Source: an uncultured Paludibaculum sp.
Lineage (GTDB): Bacteria; Acidobacteriota; Terriglobia; Bryobacterales; Bryobacteraceae
Reading direction: 5' to 3'
Assembly (NCBI RefSeq): GCF_963665245.1
Contig: NZ_OY762267.1
Location: forward strand, 3,134,001-3,198,000
DNA length: 64,000 bases
The notes below the pieces were generated by a model. The model ran no database searches and was not told the origin of the DNA. It was given only the letters and a program-made list of their open reading frames with translations. Every line of letters starts with the position of its first letter. Position 1 is the stretch's first letter. Below are positions 8,335 to 17,294 of the stretch, piece by piece. The position numbers and the translations under genes were made by a program.

Positions 8335-9537
8335 ATGTCGCGCGCTTTTTCGCTGACCGTCCTTTTCCTTTCCATCCTATTGGCCGCCGGCTGCGGCAAG
8401 AAAGATCCGCAGGCAGCCAAAGCCACAACCGCACCCGACCCCATTTCAATCAAGACGGCCACGGCGGTGGCCCAGACGGTGGAGCGCGCCATTATGGCGA
8501 CGGGTTCGCTGCAGCCCGATGAAACGACGACGGTGAGCTCGGAAGTGCCGGGCCGCATCACCAAGCTGAACTTTGATTTCGGCCAAACCGTGAAGAAGGG
8601 TCAGATTCTGGCCGAGCTCGATACGCAGGAACTGGCATTGCAGGTGGAGCGTGCGCGTGGCTCCCTGGCGCAGGCGATGGCGCGGGTGGGCATCGATCCC
8701 ACGAAGGACGACATTCCGGACACCACGCCGCAGACCCGGCAGGCGAAAGCGCAGATGGAAGACGCGAAATCAAAGTATGAGAACGCGGCCAAGCTGGTGA
8801 AGACCGGCGACATCAGTACCGAGCGTTTTACTGAGCTGGAAAAAGCGTATCGGGCCCGATGGGCTGCTCTGGAGGCGACGCAGGACGAGCTGCGGACGCA
8901 ACTGGCGGCCATCCGGTCGTTGCGCGCGGACGTCAAACTGGCCGAGAAACGGCTGAGGGACGCGACGGTGGTGGCTCCGTTTGACGGCATCGTACAGACG
9001 AAGCACGTGTCGCCGGGACAGTACATCAAGGAAAATGTCGCGATCTATACGGTGGTGAAGGCCACGCCGCTGCGGCTGCGGGCGGAGATCCCGGAGTCGG
9101 GGGTGTCGGAGATCCATGTCGGGACGACGCTGGAGTTCACAACCGAGGCGGTGCCCAATGCGACCTTCAAGGCCGTGGTGCGAGAGTTGAATCCGGCACT
9201 GGACAACCGTTCGCGCACGCTGACGGCGGAAGCGCGTTTGTTGAATGGCGACGCACGGCTGAAGCCGGGTTCGTTCGTGCAGGTACGCCTGGTGACGAAC
9301 AAGGCCTTCCCGGTGATCGCCGTGCCGAAGGATGCCGTGTATACGGTGGCCGGTTTGAACAAGTTTTTCTCGGTGGAGAATGGCAAGGCCGTGGAGCACA
9401 AGATCCCGCAGATTCTGGGTACGAATGGAATGGTGGAGATGCCGGAAGGCACCATCACGGCGGGTGCCCAGGTGGCGATTTCCAACCTGGCGATGTTAAC
9501 GAACGGCGCCCCGGTGCGGACCACCGGTCAGAACTAG
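8335..9537 (+). CDS. RND efflux periplasmic adaptor (membrane fusion lipoprotein)
   Basis: 400 residues. The signal peptide ends in a lipobox (LAAGC, Cys20), so the protein is probably anchored by lipid in the inner membrane. It has the HlyD/AcrA layout: a lipoyl half-motif (VPGRITKLNFDFGQTVKKGQ), a long coiled coil (about residues 95-200), the returning half (VVAPFDGIVQTKHVSPGQ), then beta-barrel and membrane-proximal domains. It links the RND pump to the outer-membrane channel. It lies 3 bp after tetR and 16 bp before the pump gene. The usual third component, TolC, is fused to the pump in the next gene. Confidence 0.93.
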   Translation: MSRAFSLTVLFLSILLAAGCGKKDPQAAKATTAPDPISIKTATAVAQTVERAIMATGSLQPDETTTVSSEVPGRITKLNFDFGQTVKKGQILAELDTQELALQVERARGSLAQAMARVGIDPTKDDIPDTTPQTRQAKAQMEDAKSKYENAAKLVKTGDISTERFTELEKAYRARWAALEATQDELRTQLAAIRSLRADVKLAEKRLRDATVVAPFDGIVQTKHVSPGQYIKENVAIYTVVKATPLRLRAEIPESGVSEIHVGTTLEFTTEAVPNATFKAVVRELNPALDNRSRTLTAEARLLNGDARLKPGSFVQVRLVTNKAFPVIAVPKDAVYTVAGLNKFFSVENGKAVEHKIPQILGTNGMVEMPEGTITAGAQVAISNLAMLTNGAPVRTTGQN

Positions 9538-9553
9538 CCGGAGGCGCCTCGAA

Positions 9554-12500
9554 ATGCAAAGACTAGCAGAGATCTGCATCAAGCGCCCTGTTTTCGCCAC
9601 CATGCTGATTCTGGCATTGATGGTGATCGGCATGGCCAGCTATCGCCAGTTGGGCGTGGACTATTTCCCCAAGGTGGAGTTTCCATACGTCAACATTACG
9701 ACGACTCTGGCCGGCGCTTCGCCGGAAGAGGTGGAGACGCAGGTGACGAAGCCGTTGGAAGAGGTGGTAAACACCATCAGCGGCATTGACGAATTGAACT
9801 CGACGTCGGCTGAAGGTGTGTCGATCATCTCCATTGCGTTCCTGCTGGAGAAGGATCCGGAAGTGGCGGCGCAGGAGGTGCGGGACAAGATCAACACCGT
9901 CCTGGGCCAGCTACCCAAGGACGCCAAGCCTCCGATTGTCGAGAAGATCGCGACGGACGCGGCGCCCGTGTTGAATGTCGTGGTCTCGGCCAACCGCGAG
10001 TTGCGGGAGATCACAAAGCTGTCGGACGACGGGCTGAAGAAGAACATCGAGTCGATCAGCGGCGTGGGCCAGGTGCGTTTCGTCGGCGAGCGCAAGCGGC
10101 AGATTCAGGTGGTGGTGGACGGCGAGAAGCTGTATTCCTACAACCTGAACATCGAGCAGGTGCGGGCAGCGCTTGCGGCCCAGAATATCGAAATCCCTGG
10201 CGGACGCATCGACGAGGGGAATCGCGAGCTGTCGCTGCGTACGATGGGCCGCGTGGAGCGGCCGGTGGACTTCGAACGCATTGTCGTGGGCAATCTGAAC
10301 GGCGCGCCGATCCGCGTAGCGGACATCGGACAGGTGGTGGATGGCTTTGAAGAGCCGCGTTCGCTGGCCCGGTTGAACGGCGAGAGCGCGGTGGTGCTGG
10401 CGGTCCGCAAGCAGTCGGGCACGAACTCGCTGGACGTGATCGCGGCGGTGAAGGCGCGCATCGAGCAGTTGAAGAAGTCGCTGCCGCCGGATTTCAAGAT
10501 CACCTACGCCCGCGACCAGTCGGGATTCATCGAAGCAGCGTTTGAAGCGGTGCAGGAGCATCTGGTGCTGGGCGGCATCTTCGCCGGCATCATCGTGATG
10601 CTGTTCATCCGCAACTGGCGTTCGACGCTGATTGCGGCCATCGCGATTCCAACATCGATCATTTCCACGTTCACGCTGCTGAATTACATGGGGTTCACGC
10701 TGAACCAGATCACCATGCTGGCATTGACGCTGGTGGTTGGCATCGTGATCGACGACGCCATTGTCGTGCTCGAGAACATCTTCCGCTACATGGAAGAGAA
10801 GAACATGACGGCGATGGAGGCGGCGGTTCACGGCACGCGGGAGATCGGCCTGGCGGTCATGGCCACCACGTTGAGCCTGATCATCATCTTTATCCCCATC
10901 GCGCTGATGCCCGGCATTGTGGGCCGGTTCATGTCGAGCTTCGGCTATACGGCGGCGTTCGCCATCGGCATTTCACTGCTGGTCAGCTTCACTCTGACGC
11001 CGATGCTGTGCTCGCGCTTCCTGCGGCTGGGCAAGAAGCATGACACGAAGGCTGGCTTCTTCCACAAGTACATGTCGATGCCCTACCACGTGATGCTGGC
11101 GTGGTCGCTGCGGCACCGCTGGGTGATCGTGGTGGTATCGATCGTGGTGGTGCTTTCCACATGGCCAATGATGAGCCACATGGGCGTCGACTTCCTGCCG
11201 GTGGAAGATCAAAGCGAGTTTGAAGTGACGGTGCGCATGCCCGTGGGCAGTTCGTTGGAAGGCACCACGCAGGTGATGGCACTGATCGAGAAGGACATCC
11301 GGACGCTGCCAGGCGTGCGCGACATGCTCACCACCATCGGCGCCGATCAGCGGCGGCAGGTGGACCGTGGGTCCATCATCGTAGAACTGGTGGACACCAG
11401 CGAGCGCAAGGAGAGCCAGCGCGTGCTGATGGACACGACACGCGAGAAGTTGAAGAAGTACAAGGATCTGATCGTGGGCGTGCAGTTGCCGTCGTTGATC
11501 TCGGGCGGCGCGGACCGCGACTTCATGTACTCCATCCAGGGTCCGGACCTCGCCAAGCTGGAGCAGTACGCCAAACGGCTGATGACGAAGCTGAACACGA
11601 TTCAGGGCATGGCCGATCTGGAACTGACCTACGAATCGGGCAAGCCGGAAGTGCGCGTTCAGATCAACCGCGACAAGGCGGCGGATCTGAATGTGAACGT
11701 AGCCCAGGTGGCGAACGCCATGCGCGTGCTGGTGGGCGGCGACGACCAGGTGACCACCTATCGGGAAGGGGACGACCGCTACGACGTGCTGCTGCGCGTC
11801 TCCAAGCCGTTCCGCAATTCCCAGCAGGCGTTGGAGCGCCTCTTTGTTCCCTCAGCGACGCTGGGCAATGTTCCGATCTCCAATGTGGCCTCGATGGAAC
11901 TGGGCACGGGTCCGACGTCGATCGACCGCTGGAATCGCCAGCGGCGCGTGTTGATCCAAGGCAGTTTGAACAAGGGCCTGGCGCTCAGCGACCTGTTGAA
12001 CACTGTGAGCGAGGAGATGGTGAAGATGAACCTGCCGCCGGAATACCGCCACGGAGCGGTGGGCCGGTCGAAGGAACTCGGCAAGGCGGTGACGAACTTC
12101 CTGTTCGCCTTCATGCTGTCCATCGTGTTCATGTACATGATTCTGGCGGCGAACTACGAGAGCTTTGTGGATCCCATCACGATTCTGCTCAGCCTGCCGC
12201 TGTCAATTCCATTCGCCCTATTGAGCCTGTTCCTGGCGGGTGAAAACTTCTCGGTGGTCTATACATCGCTGGGCATCCTGGTGCTGTTCGGCATCGTGAA
12301 GAAGAACTCGATTCTGCAGGTGGACCACATCAAGGGTCTGCGGCGGGAGGGCGTACCGAGGCTGGAGGCGATCTACCGCGGCTGCGACGACCGGTTGCGG
12401 CCCATTCTCATGACCACGGCGGCATTGATTGCAGGCATGCTGCCGCTGGCATTCGGATCGGGCGCCGGCGCGGGCACACGTCGAACGGTCGCCATCGTCG

Positions 12501-14335
12501 TCATCGGTGGGCAGGCCATGGCTCTCATCCTGACGCTGGTGGTGACGCCTGTGGCGTACACACTCTTCGATGATTTTGCCGAGTTCTTCAAACGGCGGGC
12601 ACGGCGGAAGCAGGTGATCCAACCGGTCACGGCCATGCTGCTGATCCTGCTGCTGGTTTCGTACTCTCCCCTGCGCGCTCAGCAGAAACAGCAGGATCTC
12701 ACCTTCCCCAAAAACGTGGAGATGGAGAAGGTTCTGGAAGAGGTTTCGAAGGCTGGACGCGTGGGTGTCAGTGCCGCACAGCGCAGCCTCTCGGTACAGG
12801 ACGCCGTCCAGATGGCGTTGAAGAACAATCTGGAGATCGAACTGGAACGAACCAACATTTCCACTTCGGTTTCGAGTTTGAAAGGCGCGCGCGGCGCCTT
12901 CGACTCGGTGGTGCTGTTCCAGCCGTCGCTGCAAGCTAACAACTCGCCGGCGGCCAGCAGCCTGGCCGCGGCCAATGGCAAGGTCAGCGAGCACTATCTG
13001 ACCAACAACCTGTCGGTGAAGCAGAAGACTCCGTGGCAGGGGCTGTCGTTCCATGTGGATTTCGACAACCAGCGGCAGAGCACAAACAATCCGTTCGTCT
13101 CGCTGAACCCGAACTTCACATCGCGGCTGACGGCGGGGTTCACGATGCCGTTGTGGCGGTACAGGGACCTGGACAATGACCGGGCGGTGTTGAAGATCCG
13201 GACGAAGCAGAAGCTGCAATCGCAGACCGACTTCGAGACGAAGGTGATCGACGTGATTGCGCGCACGCAGGCAGCGTACTGGGATCTGGCCGCGTCCATC
13301 GAGGACGCGGTGGTAGCGGCCGACGGCGTGCGCCTGGCTCGCGACCAGCATGAACGCAACCAGCGGCAGATTTCCGCGGGCACACTGGCGCCTGTGGAGT
13401 TGGCGGCGTCCGAGGCGGAATTGCAGCGGCGCATCGACAACTACGTGACGGCGATCGGCATGGTGACCAGCGCTGAGAACGATCTCAAGGTGATCCTCAC
13501 GCCGGACCGCAACGATCCGCTGTGGGGCGAGCGGCTGATGCCGTCGGAACGCACCACGCTGGAAACGCCCATCGAAGATCTGAAGCAGGCAATGACCATC
13601 GCGCTGGAGAAACGGACCGAGTTGCGGTCGCTGGAACTGCGGACGCAGCAGAATGATGTCCAAAAGGATCTGGCGCGTAGCGGCACCCGTCCGCAGGTGA
13701 ACCTGAACGCAAACTACATCAACTCGGGACTGGCGGGCACCGTGCCGGCTACTTCGAGTGGTGGCTTCGCGGCAGCGCTTGGCCCGCTGTTCAGCCGCGT
13801 GAACGATCTGTCAACGATTGCGGGCCTGCCTGAGTTGCCGGCGATCAACATTGGCGGATCGGTTCCTCCGTCGTTTGTCGGGGGCTATGGACAGGGCCTG
13901 TCGAATCTGTTCAGTGGAAATTATCAGTCGGTGCAGGCTGGACTCACCATTGAATGGACGCCGAGGAATCGGACGGCCGAAGCTCAGTTCGAACAGACGG
14001 CGATCATGGAACGCCGACTGAAACTCACACGGATGCAGTTGGAACAGGGCATTTCGGCGCAGGTACGGAATTCGCTGCAGGCACTGGAGACGGCCCGGCA
14101 GCGGATGGAAGCGGCGCGAGCGGCCGAGAAGGCGGCGGCGGAGAAACTGGAAAGCGAGATCCGCCTGTTCCAGACAGGCGAGAGTACGAACTTTCTGGTG
14201 CTGACCCGGCAGAACGAACTACTGGACACCCGGCGCCGGCTGGTGGGGTCGTTCCTGTTGAGAAATAAGGCAGTTGCTCGGCTGCAGCAGGTTCTAGGCA
14301 CGACGCTGGAAGCCAACAAGGTGGAGTTGCACTAA
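9554..14335 (+). CDS. RND multidrug pump fused to a TolC-type outer-membrane channel
   Basis: One uninterrupted 1593-residue frame starting at an ATG with GGAGG 9 bases upstream. Residues 1 to ~1015 are a complete HAE1/AcrB-type RND permease: first helix at RPVFATMLILAL, proton-relay Asp400-Asp401 in GIVIDDAIVVLENIF, Lys916-Lys917 in FGIVKKNSILQ, and twelve predicted helices. Residues ~1043-1593 are a complete TolC-type outer-membrane factor, with two OEP repeats (from LSVQDAVQMALKNN and from IEDLKQAMTIALEKR). Between them RRARRKQ, the hydrophobic MLLILLLVSYS (Met1028) and PLRAQQ look like a signal peptide with a possible cleavage site after Ala1042. The two halves have the normal lengths of separate proteins. 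Either signal peptidase splits a polyprotein, or a stop/restart was lost. I see no well-spaced ribosome site before Met1028. Confidence 0.95.
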   Translation: MQRLAEICIKRPVFATMLILALMVIGMASYRQLGVDYFPKVEFPYVNITTTLAGASPEEVETQVTKPLEEVVNTISGIDELNSTSAEGVSIISIAFLLEKDPEVAAQEVRDKINTVLGQLPKDAKPPIVEKIATDAAPVLNVVVSANRELREITKLSDDGLKKNIESISGVGQVRFVGERKRQIQVVVDGEKLYSYNLNIEQVRAALAAQNIEIPGGRIDEGNRELSLRTMGRVERPVDFERIVVGNLNGAPIRVADIGQVVDGFEEPRSLARLNGESAVVLAVRKQSGTNSLDVIAAVKARIEQLKKSLPPDFKITYARDQSGFIEAAFEAVQEHLVLGGIFAGIIVMLFIRNWRSTLIAAIAIPTSIISTFTLLNYMGFTLNQITMLALTLVVGIVIDDAIVVLENIFRYMEEKNMTAMEAAVHGTREIGLAVMATTLSLIIIFIPIALMPGIVGRFMSSFGYTAAFAIGISLLVSFTLTPMLCSRFLRLGKKHDTKAGFFHKYMSMPYHVMLAWSLRHRWVIVVVSIVVVLSTWPMMSHMGVDFLPVEDQSEFEVTVRMPVGSSLEGTTQVMALIEKDIRTLPGVRDMLTTIGADQRRQVDRGSIIVELVDTSERKESQRVLMDTTREKLKKYKDLIVGVQLPSLISGGADRDFMYSIQGPDLAKLEQYAKRLMTKLNTIQGMADLELTYESGKPEVRVQINRDKAADLNVNVAQVANAMRVLVGGDDQVTTYREGDDRYDVLLRVSKPFRNSQQALERLFVPSATLGNVPISNVASMELGTGPTSIDRWNRQRRVLIQGSLNKGLALSDLLNTVSEEMVKMNLPPEYRHGAVGRSKELGKAVTNFLFAFMLSIVFMYMILAANYESFVDPITILLSLPLSIPFALLSLFLAGENFSVVYTSLGILVLFGIVKKNSILQVDHIKGLRREGVPRLEAIYRGCDDRLRPILMTTAALIAGMLPLAFGSGAGAGTRRTVAIVVIGGQAMALILTLVVTPVAYTLFDDFAEFFKRRARRKQVIQPVTAMLLILLLVSYSPLRAQQKQQDLTFPKNVEMEKVLEEVSKAGRVGVSAAQRSLSVQDAVQMALKNNLEIELERTNISTSVSSLKGARGAFDSVVLFQPSLQANNSPAASSLAAANGKVSEHYLTNNLSVKQKTPWQGLSFHVDFDNQRQSTNNPFVSLNPNFTSRLTAGFTMPLWRYRDLDNDRAVLKIRTKQKLQSQTDFETKVIDVIARTQAAYWDLAASIEDAVVAADGVRLARDQHERNQRQISAGTLAPVELAASEAELQRRIDNYVTAIGMVTSAENDLKVILTPDRNDPLWGERLMPSERTTLETPIEDLKQAMTIALEKRTELRSLELRTQQNDVQKDLARSGTRPQVNLNANYINSGLAGTVPATSSGGFAAALGPLFSRVNDLSTIAGLPELPAINIGGSVPPSFVGGYGQGLSNLFSGNYQSVQAGLTIEWTPRNRTAEAQFEQTAIMERRLKLTRMQLEQGISAQVRNSLQALETARQRMEAARAAEKAAAEKLESEIRLFQTGESTNFLVLTRQNELLDTRRRLVGSFLLRNKAVARLQQVLGTTLEANKVELH

Positions 14336-14350
14336 GCGCGGAGAAACGAA

Positions 14351-14384
14351 CGGGACCGGCGCCGTTCCAGGGACGCCGGTCCCG
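14351..14384 (+). terminator. Hairpin after the efflux operon
   Basis: An 11-bp perfect stem (CGGGACCGGCG / CGCCGGTCCCG) with a 12-base loop lies 15 bases after the stop of the pump-channel gene. There is no strong T-run after it, so it may work as a weak or bidirectional terminator. Confidence 0.55.
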
Positions 14385-14492
14385 ATTGATCCCACTTAAC
14401 GGTACGTACCTTATTAGCAAAGGAACCGAACGTGAGACCCCTTGCCCGGATTAGACCTCGGCTCAGAGACAAGGGAACAGTCAACGAACGGT

Positions 14493-14894
14493 TTATTTGG
14501 CCGTGGCGCGGAGCATCCAGGCGGCCTTGTCGTGGAGTTGCAGGGCACGGGTGAGCAGATCGGCTGTGCCGGGATCGCCGGCTTCGCTCAGGGCCGGCAC
14601 CCATTCCGTGCGCATCTGCGCGCTGAGACTTTCGTGCGCGTCTGCGAGGGCATCCAGCATATGACTGGTGCTTTCGGCGCTAGTAAGGTCGATGCTCACC
14701 TGCATGGGCGCGACGCCGCCCAAAGCGCGGATGCGCTCGGCGACTTCGTCGACCAGTTCCTGCAGTTCGTCGTATTGCGCCTCGAAAAGTTTGTGGAGAC
14801 TCGGGAACAAAGGCCCCTCTACGTTCCAGTGGTAGTTCCAGGTCCGGAGGAGCAGGGCCAGTTCGCGTTTGAGGACGATGTTTAAGGTTTCCAT
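14493..14894 (-). CDS. dps: Dps-family ferritin-like protein
   Basis: 133 residues starting at METLNIVLKREL. Dps proteins form 12-subunit shells that oxidise and store iron and protect DNA under starvation or peroxide stress. The ferroxidase ligands are visible: His22 in YHWNVEGP, His34 and Glu38 in LHKLFEAQYDEL, Asp49 and Glu53 in VDEVAERIRALGG. The N-terminal tail is shorter than in E. coli Dps and carries few basic residues, so DNA binding by the tail is doubtful. A longer in-frame start at 15080 would overlap the divergent gene and has no family resemblance. Monocistronic, between two convergent or divergent neighbours. Confidence 0.88.
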   Translation of the reverse strand: METLNIVLKRELALLLRTWNYHWNVEGPLFPSLHKLFEAQYDELQELVDEVAERIRALGGVAPMQVSIDLTSAESTSHMLDALADAHESLSAQMRTEWVPALSEAGDPGTADLLTRALQLHDKAAWMLRATAK

Positions 14895-15009
14895 GGCTCT
14901 AAAGTGTTGGATGCTGCAATTGATTTGCAAGTTGCAGGGCGCCGACGGTTTTGAACTACGCTGAGGGCGTAGGAGTGTTCTCAGCGAGTGTTGTCGCGGA
15001 TGGCGCCTG

Positions 15010-15549
15010 GTGAACTGGCGTCCGTTCCGGTACGGGCTAGAGGAGTATGATCTATGCCACCTCCATCCGGCCACTATCACCTATACCCAGGAAGCCAGAG
15101 GCGGCAAGCCTGCGCGTTGCTATGCCGTCGACGTGGTCTATTCCATGCATTGCTTCACGCGCGGCATCAAGGCCGATGAACGTCCAAACCCGGACCTTTG
15201 CTATCGCGACAGTCGCGAGACGCGCGTTTTCGATTTCCGGCGCTATGAACTTTCGCGTCAACTGCCGGGAATCATCAGGGATCTTTGCACGCGCAAGGTC
15301 TACCACTCAGGAAGGGGCAATTTCTTCACGATCGAAATCATCGACAAGCGGACTGGCGCCCGGTTGGAATACGAAATCTATTTCGTCGCTAGCCGATCGT
15401 CGCGCAAAGGGCGGATCGACCTGGTTGTCCAGAGCGCCTATGTGCGCGATCCGGAGCACCTGGCCAACCGACCCAAGCTGAAGCCAATTGCCTTCCCCGT
15501 CATACTGTTCAATGTTTTGAACAATAAAGAGATCAGGGTTCCCAAATGA
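15010..15549 (+). CDS. Conserved-looking protein of unknown function
   Basis: 179 residues from a GTG. I do not recognise a characterised family. The sequence has a well-structured alpha/beta look: an N-terminal WRPFRYGLEEY, a stretch YSMHCFTRGIK, a conserved-looking FDFRRYELSRQLPGIIRDL, then strands NFFTIEIID and LEYEIYFVAS, and a C-terminal IAFPVILFNVLNNK. I have a vague memory of similar short proteins labelled as stationary-phase growth adaptation proteins, but cannot confirm it. No signal peptide or membrane segment. It is a single-gene unit divergent from dps and is followed directly by a very strong terminator, which supports it being a real, separately transcribed gene. Confidence 0.75.
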   Translation: MNWRPFRYGLEEYDLCHLHPATITYTQEARGGKPARCYAVDVVYSMHCFTRGIKADERPNPDLCYRDSRETRVFDFRRYELSRQLPGIIRDLCTRKVYHSGRGNFFTIEIIDKRTGARLEYEIYFVASRSSRKGRIDLVVQSAYVRDPEHLANRPKLKPIAFPVILFNVLNNKEIRVPK

Positions 15550-15582
15550 AAGAGGCTCCCACGAGGGGAGCCTCTTTCATTT
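15544..15582 (+). terminator. Strong intrinsic terminator
   Basis: A perfect 17-bp inverted repeat (AAATGAAAGAGGCTCCC with its complement) around a 5-base loop ACGAG begins at the stop codon of the preceding gene. The right arm ends in CATTT; both strands have A/T-rich flanks, so it may serve both directions. Confidence 0.88.
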
Positions 15583-15854
15583 AGCCCTATTCGGTCCTCT
15601 TGGCTATCCCCACACTTGGGTGGAGGCCGGTTGCCCGGCGGGATCGACGCCACGGCACTTGGCCGCTCCGCTCATACGTCGACACCATGATCTTAACCGA
15701 AGCCCGCTTCGGAATTCAATCCCGTTGGCCGTGCTCCTGAGGGCCGGGGGATCTCCACAGAATACCCACAAGTTTGAGCGGCGCACCACAGACCAGCGCT
15801 GAAATACAACTTGAAAGGTCGGCACGGGCTTGCGAAAGTGGAAGGCGTCCCACG

Positions 15855-17240
15855 ATGTCACAGCCTTCGAAAACCGACCAGTCCTTCGAGCGGGGCCTTC
15901 CGTCCAACGTTTACGCCGAGCGAATGGTTCTGGGCTCGATCCTGATCAACAGCAACACGTTCATCACGGCTGCCGCCGCGCTCTCGCCCGATGATTTTTC
16001 GCTGGATAAGCATCGGCGCATCTTCCAGCGAATGATGGACTTGAACAACCGCGAGGAGCGCATTGACCGGGTCACGGTAGCCAACGAGTTGATGCGCCAT
16101 GCCGAGTTGGAGGCGGTGGACGGCCTCACTTACCTCTCCTCTCTCGACGAAGGCCTGCCGGAAATCTTCCACATCGACAGCTACATCGCGATTGTGCGCG
16201 ACAAGAGCATGCTGCGGCAGATGATCTACTCGGCCCAGGAGACGATCCAGCGCTGCATGCTGGCCGAGGACGACCCGGCGCTGATCCTGTCGCACGCCGA
16301 GGAGTCGCTGCTGAAGCTGGGCGAGGCGCGGGCCAAGGATTCGCTGCTGAGCGCGCAGCAGGTTTTCGATAGTGAAGAGGGGGGCGTCAACGCGTTCCTC
16401 GATCCCGGCCGGCGTGTGCAGGGCGTCAGCACCGGCTTCCTGAAGTTCGATGAGATGACCGGTGGCATGCGGCCCGGCGAGCTCATCATCCTGGCGGCCC
16501 GACCCGCCATGGGCAAGACGGCATTGGCTTTGAATGTGGCGCTGCACGTGGCCACGAACAAGAAGAACCCGAAGGCGGTGGCGGTCTTCTCGATGGAAAT
16601 GTCGAAGCAGTCGCTGCTGACACGACTGATCTGTTCGTTGGGCCGCGTGGACCAGCAGCGGTTCCGCTCGGGCTACCTGGACCGGGAAGAGCGCGCCCGA
16701 CTGGGCATGGCCGCGGCCGATCTCTATGAAGCGCCCATCTTTATCGACGATACATCCAGCACGACGCTGATGGACATCAACGCCAAACTCAGAAAGCTGC
16801 GGGCGTCGAACGATCTTGGTCTGGTGGTGGTGGACTATCTGCAACTGATGCCGGCTCCATCGCTGGGCCGCAACTCGAACCGCGTACAGGAAGTGGGCGC
16901 CCTGTCGCGCGGCATGAAGCTGATGTCGAAGGATTTGGAAGTGCCGTTCCTGGTGCTGTCGCAGCTGAGCCGCGCTCCGGAACAGCGCATCGGCGACCAC
17001 CGTCCGCAGTTGGCCGACCTGCGCGAATCGGGTTCGATCGAGCAGGACGCCGACATGGTGGCGTTCATCTTCCGGCCGGAAGTCTACCAGAAGGACCGCG
17101 AAGATCTACGCGGGGTGGCGGAACTGATCCTGGCCAAGCAACGTAACGGCCCCACGGGCAAGGTGCCGCTGGTGTTCCTGCACAACTACACGAAGTTTGA
17201 GAACGCGGCTGAGGCGTTCGAGGACGAGCACAACGAGTAA
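15855..17240 (+). CDS. dnaB: Replicative DNA helicase DnaB
   Basis: 461 residues from the ATG at 15855; an upstream in-frame start at 15774 gives an extra 27 residues without family resemblance. DnaB is the hexameric helicase that unwinds DNA at the fork. The N-terminal DnaB-N domain starts at AERMVLGSILINSN; the RecA-like domain has Walker A ARPAMGKT (Gly220-Lys221-Thr222), Walker B VVVDYLQLM, and the SRAPEQR and DLRESGSIEQDADMV motifs. Length is normal and no intein is present. A 272-bp gap precedes it (15583-15854), in which I see no gene. The sugar ABC genes follow 54 bp later but are unlikely to share its function. Confidence 0.95.
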   Translation: MSQPSKTDQSFERGLPSNVYAERMVLGSILINSNTFITAAAALSPDDFSLDKHRRIFQRMMDLNNREERIDRVTVANELMRHAELEAVDGLTYLSSLDEGLPEIFHIDSYIAIVRDKSMLRQMIYSAQETIQRCMLAEDDPALILSHAEESLLKLGEARAKDSLLSAQQVFDSEEGGVNAFLDPGRRVQGVSTGFLKFDEMTGGMRPGELIILAARPAMGKTALALNVALHVATNKKNPKAVAVFSMEMSKQSLLTRLICSLGRVDQQRFRSGYLDREERARLGMAAADLYEAPIFIDDTSSTTLMDINAKLRKLRASNDLGLVVVDYLQLMPAPSLGRNSNRVQEVGALSRGMKLMSKDLEVPFLVLSQLSRAPEQRIGDHRPQLADLRESGSIEQDADMVAFIFRPEVYQKDREDLRGVAELILAKQRNGPTGKVPLVFLHNYTKFENAAEAFEDEHNE

Positions 17241-17294
17241 GTCCGCGCCGTATGGCTGGTAAGCTGTGTAGTTCGCGCTGACGGCGCAACTGGG

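Noticed and set aside
12600..12640. Independent start for the TolC half at Met1028
   Set aside because: The nearest ribosome-site-like AGGTGA (12612-12617) is 17 bases away, too far for normal initiation, and the frame from the pump is open without a stop. Kept only as an alternative.
12218..13663. 481-codon frame antisense to the TolC half of the fusion
   Set aside because: Composition (Arg/His/Gln/Leu rich) is typical of shadows; the plus-strand protein is clearly real.
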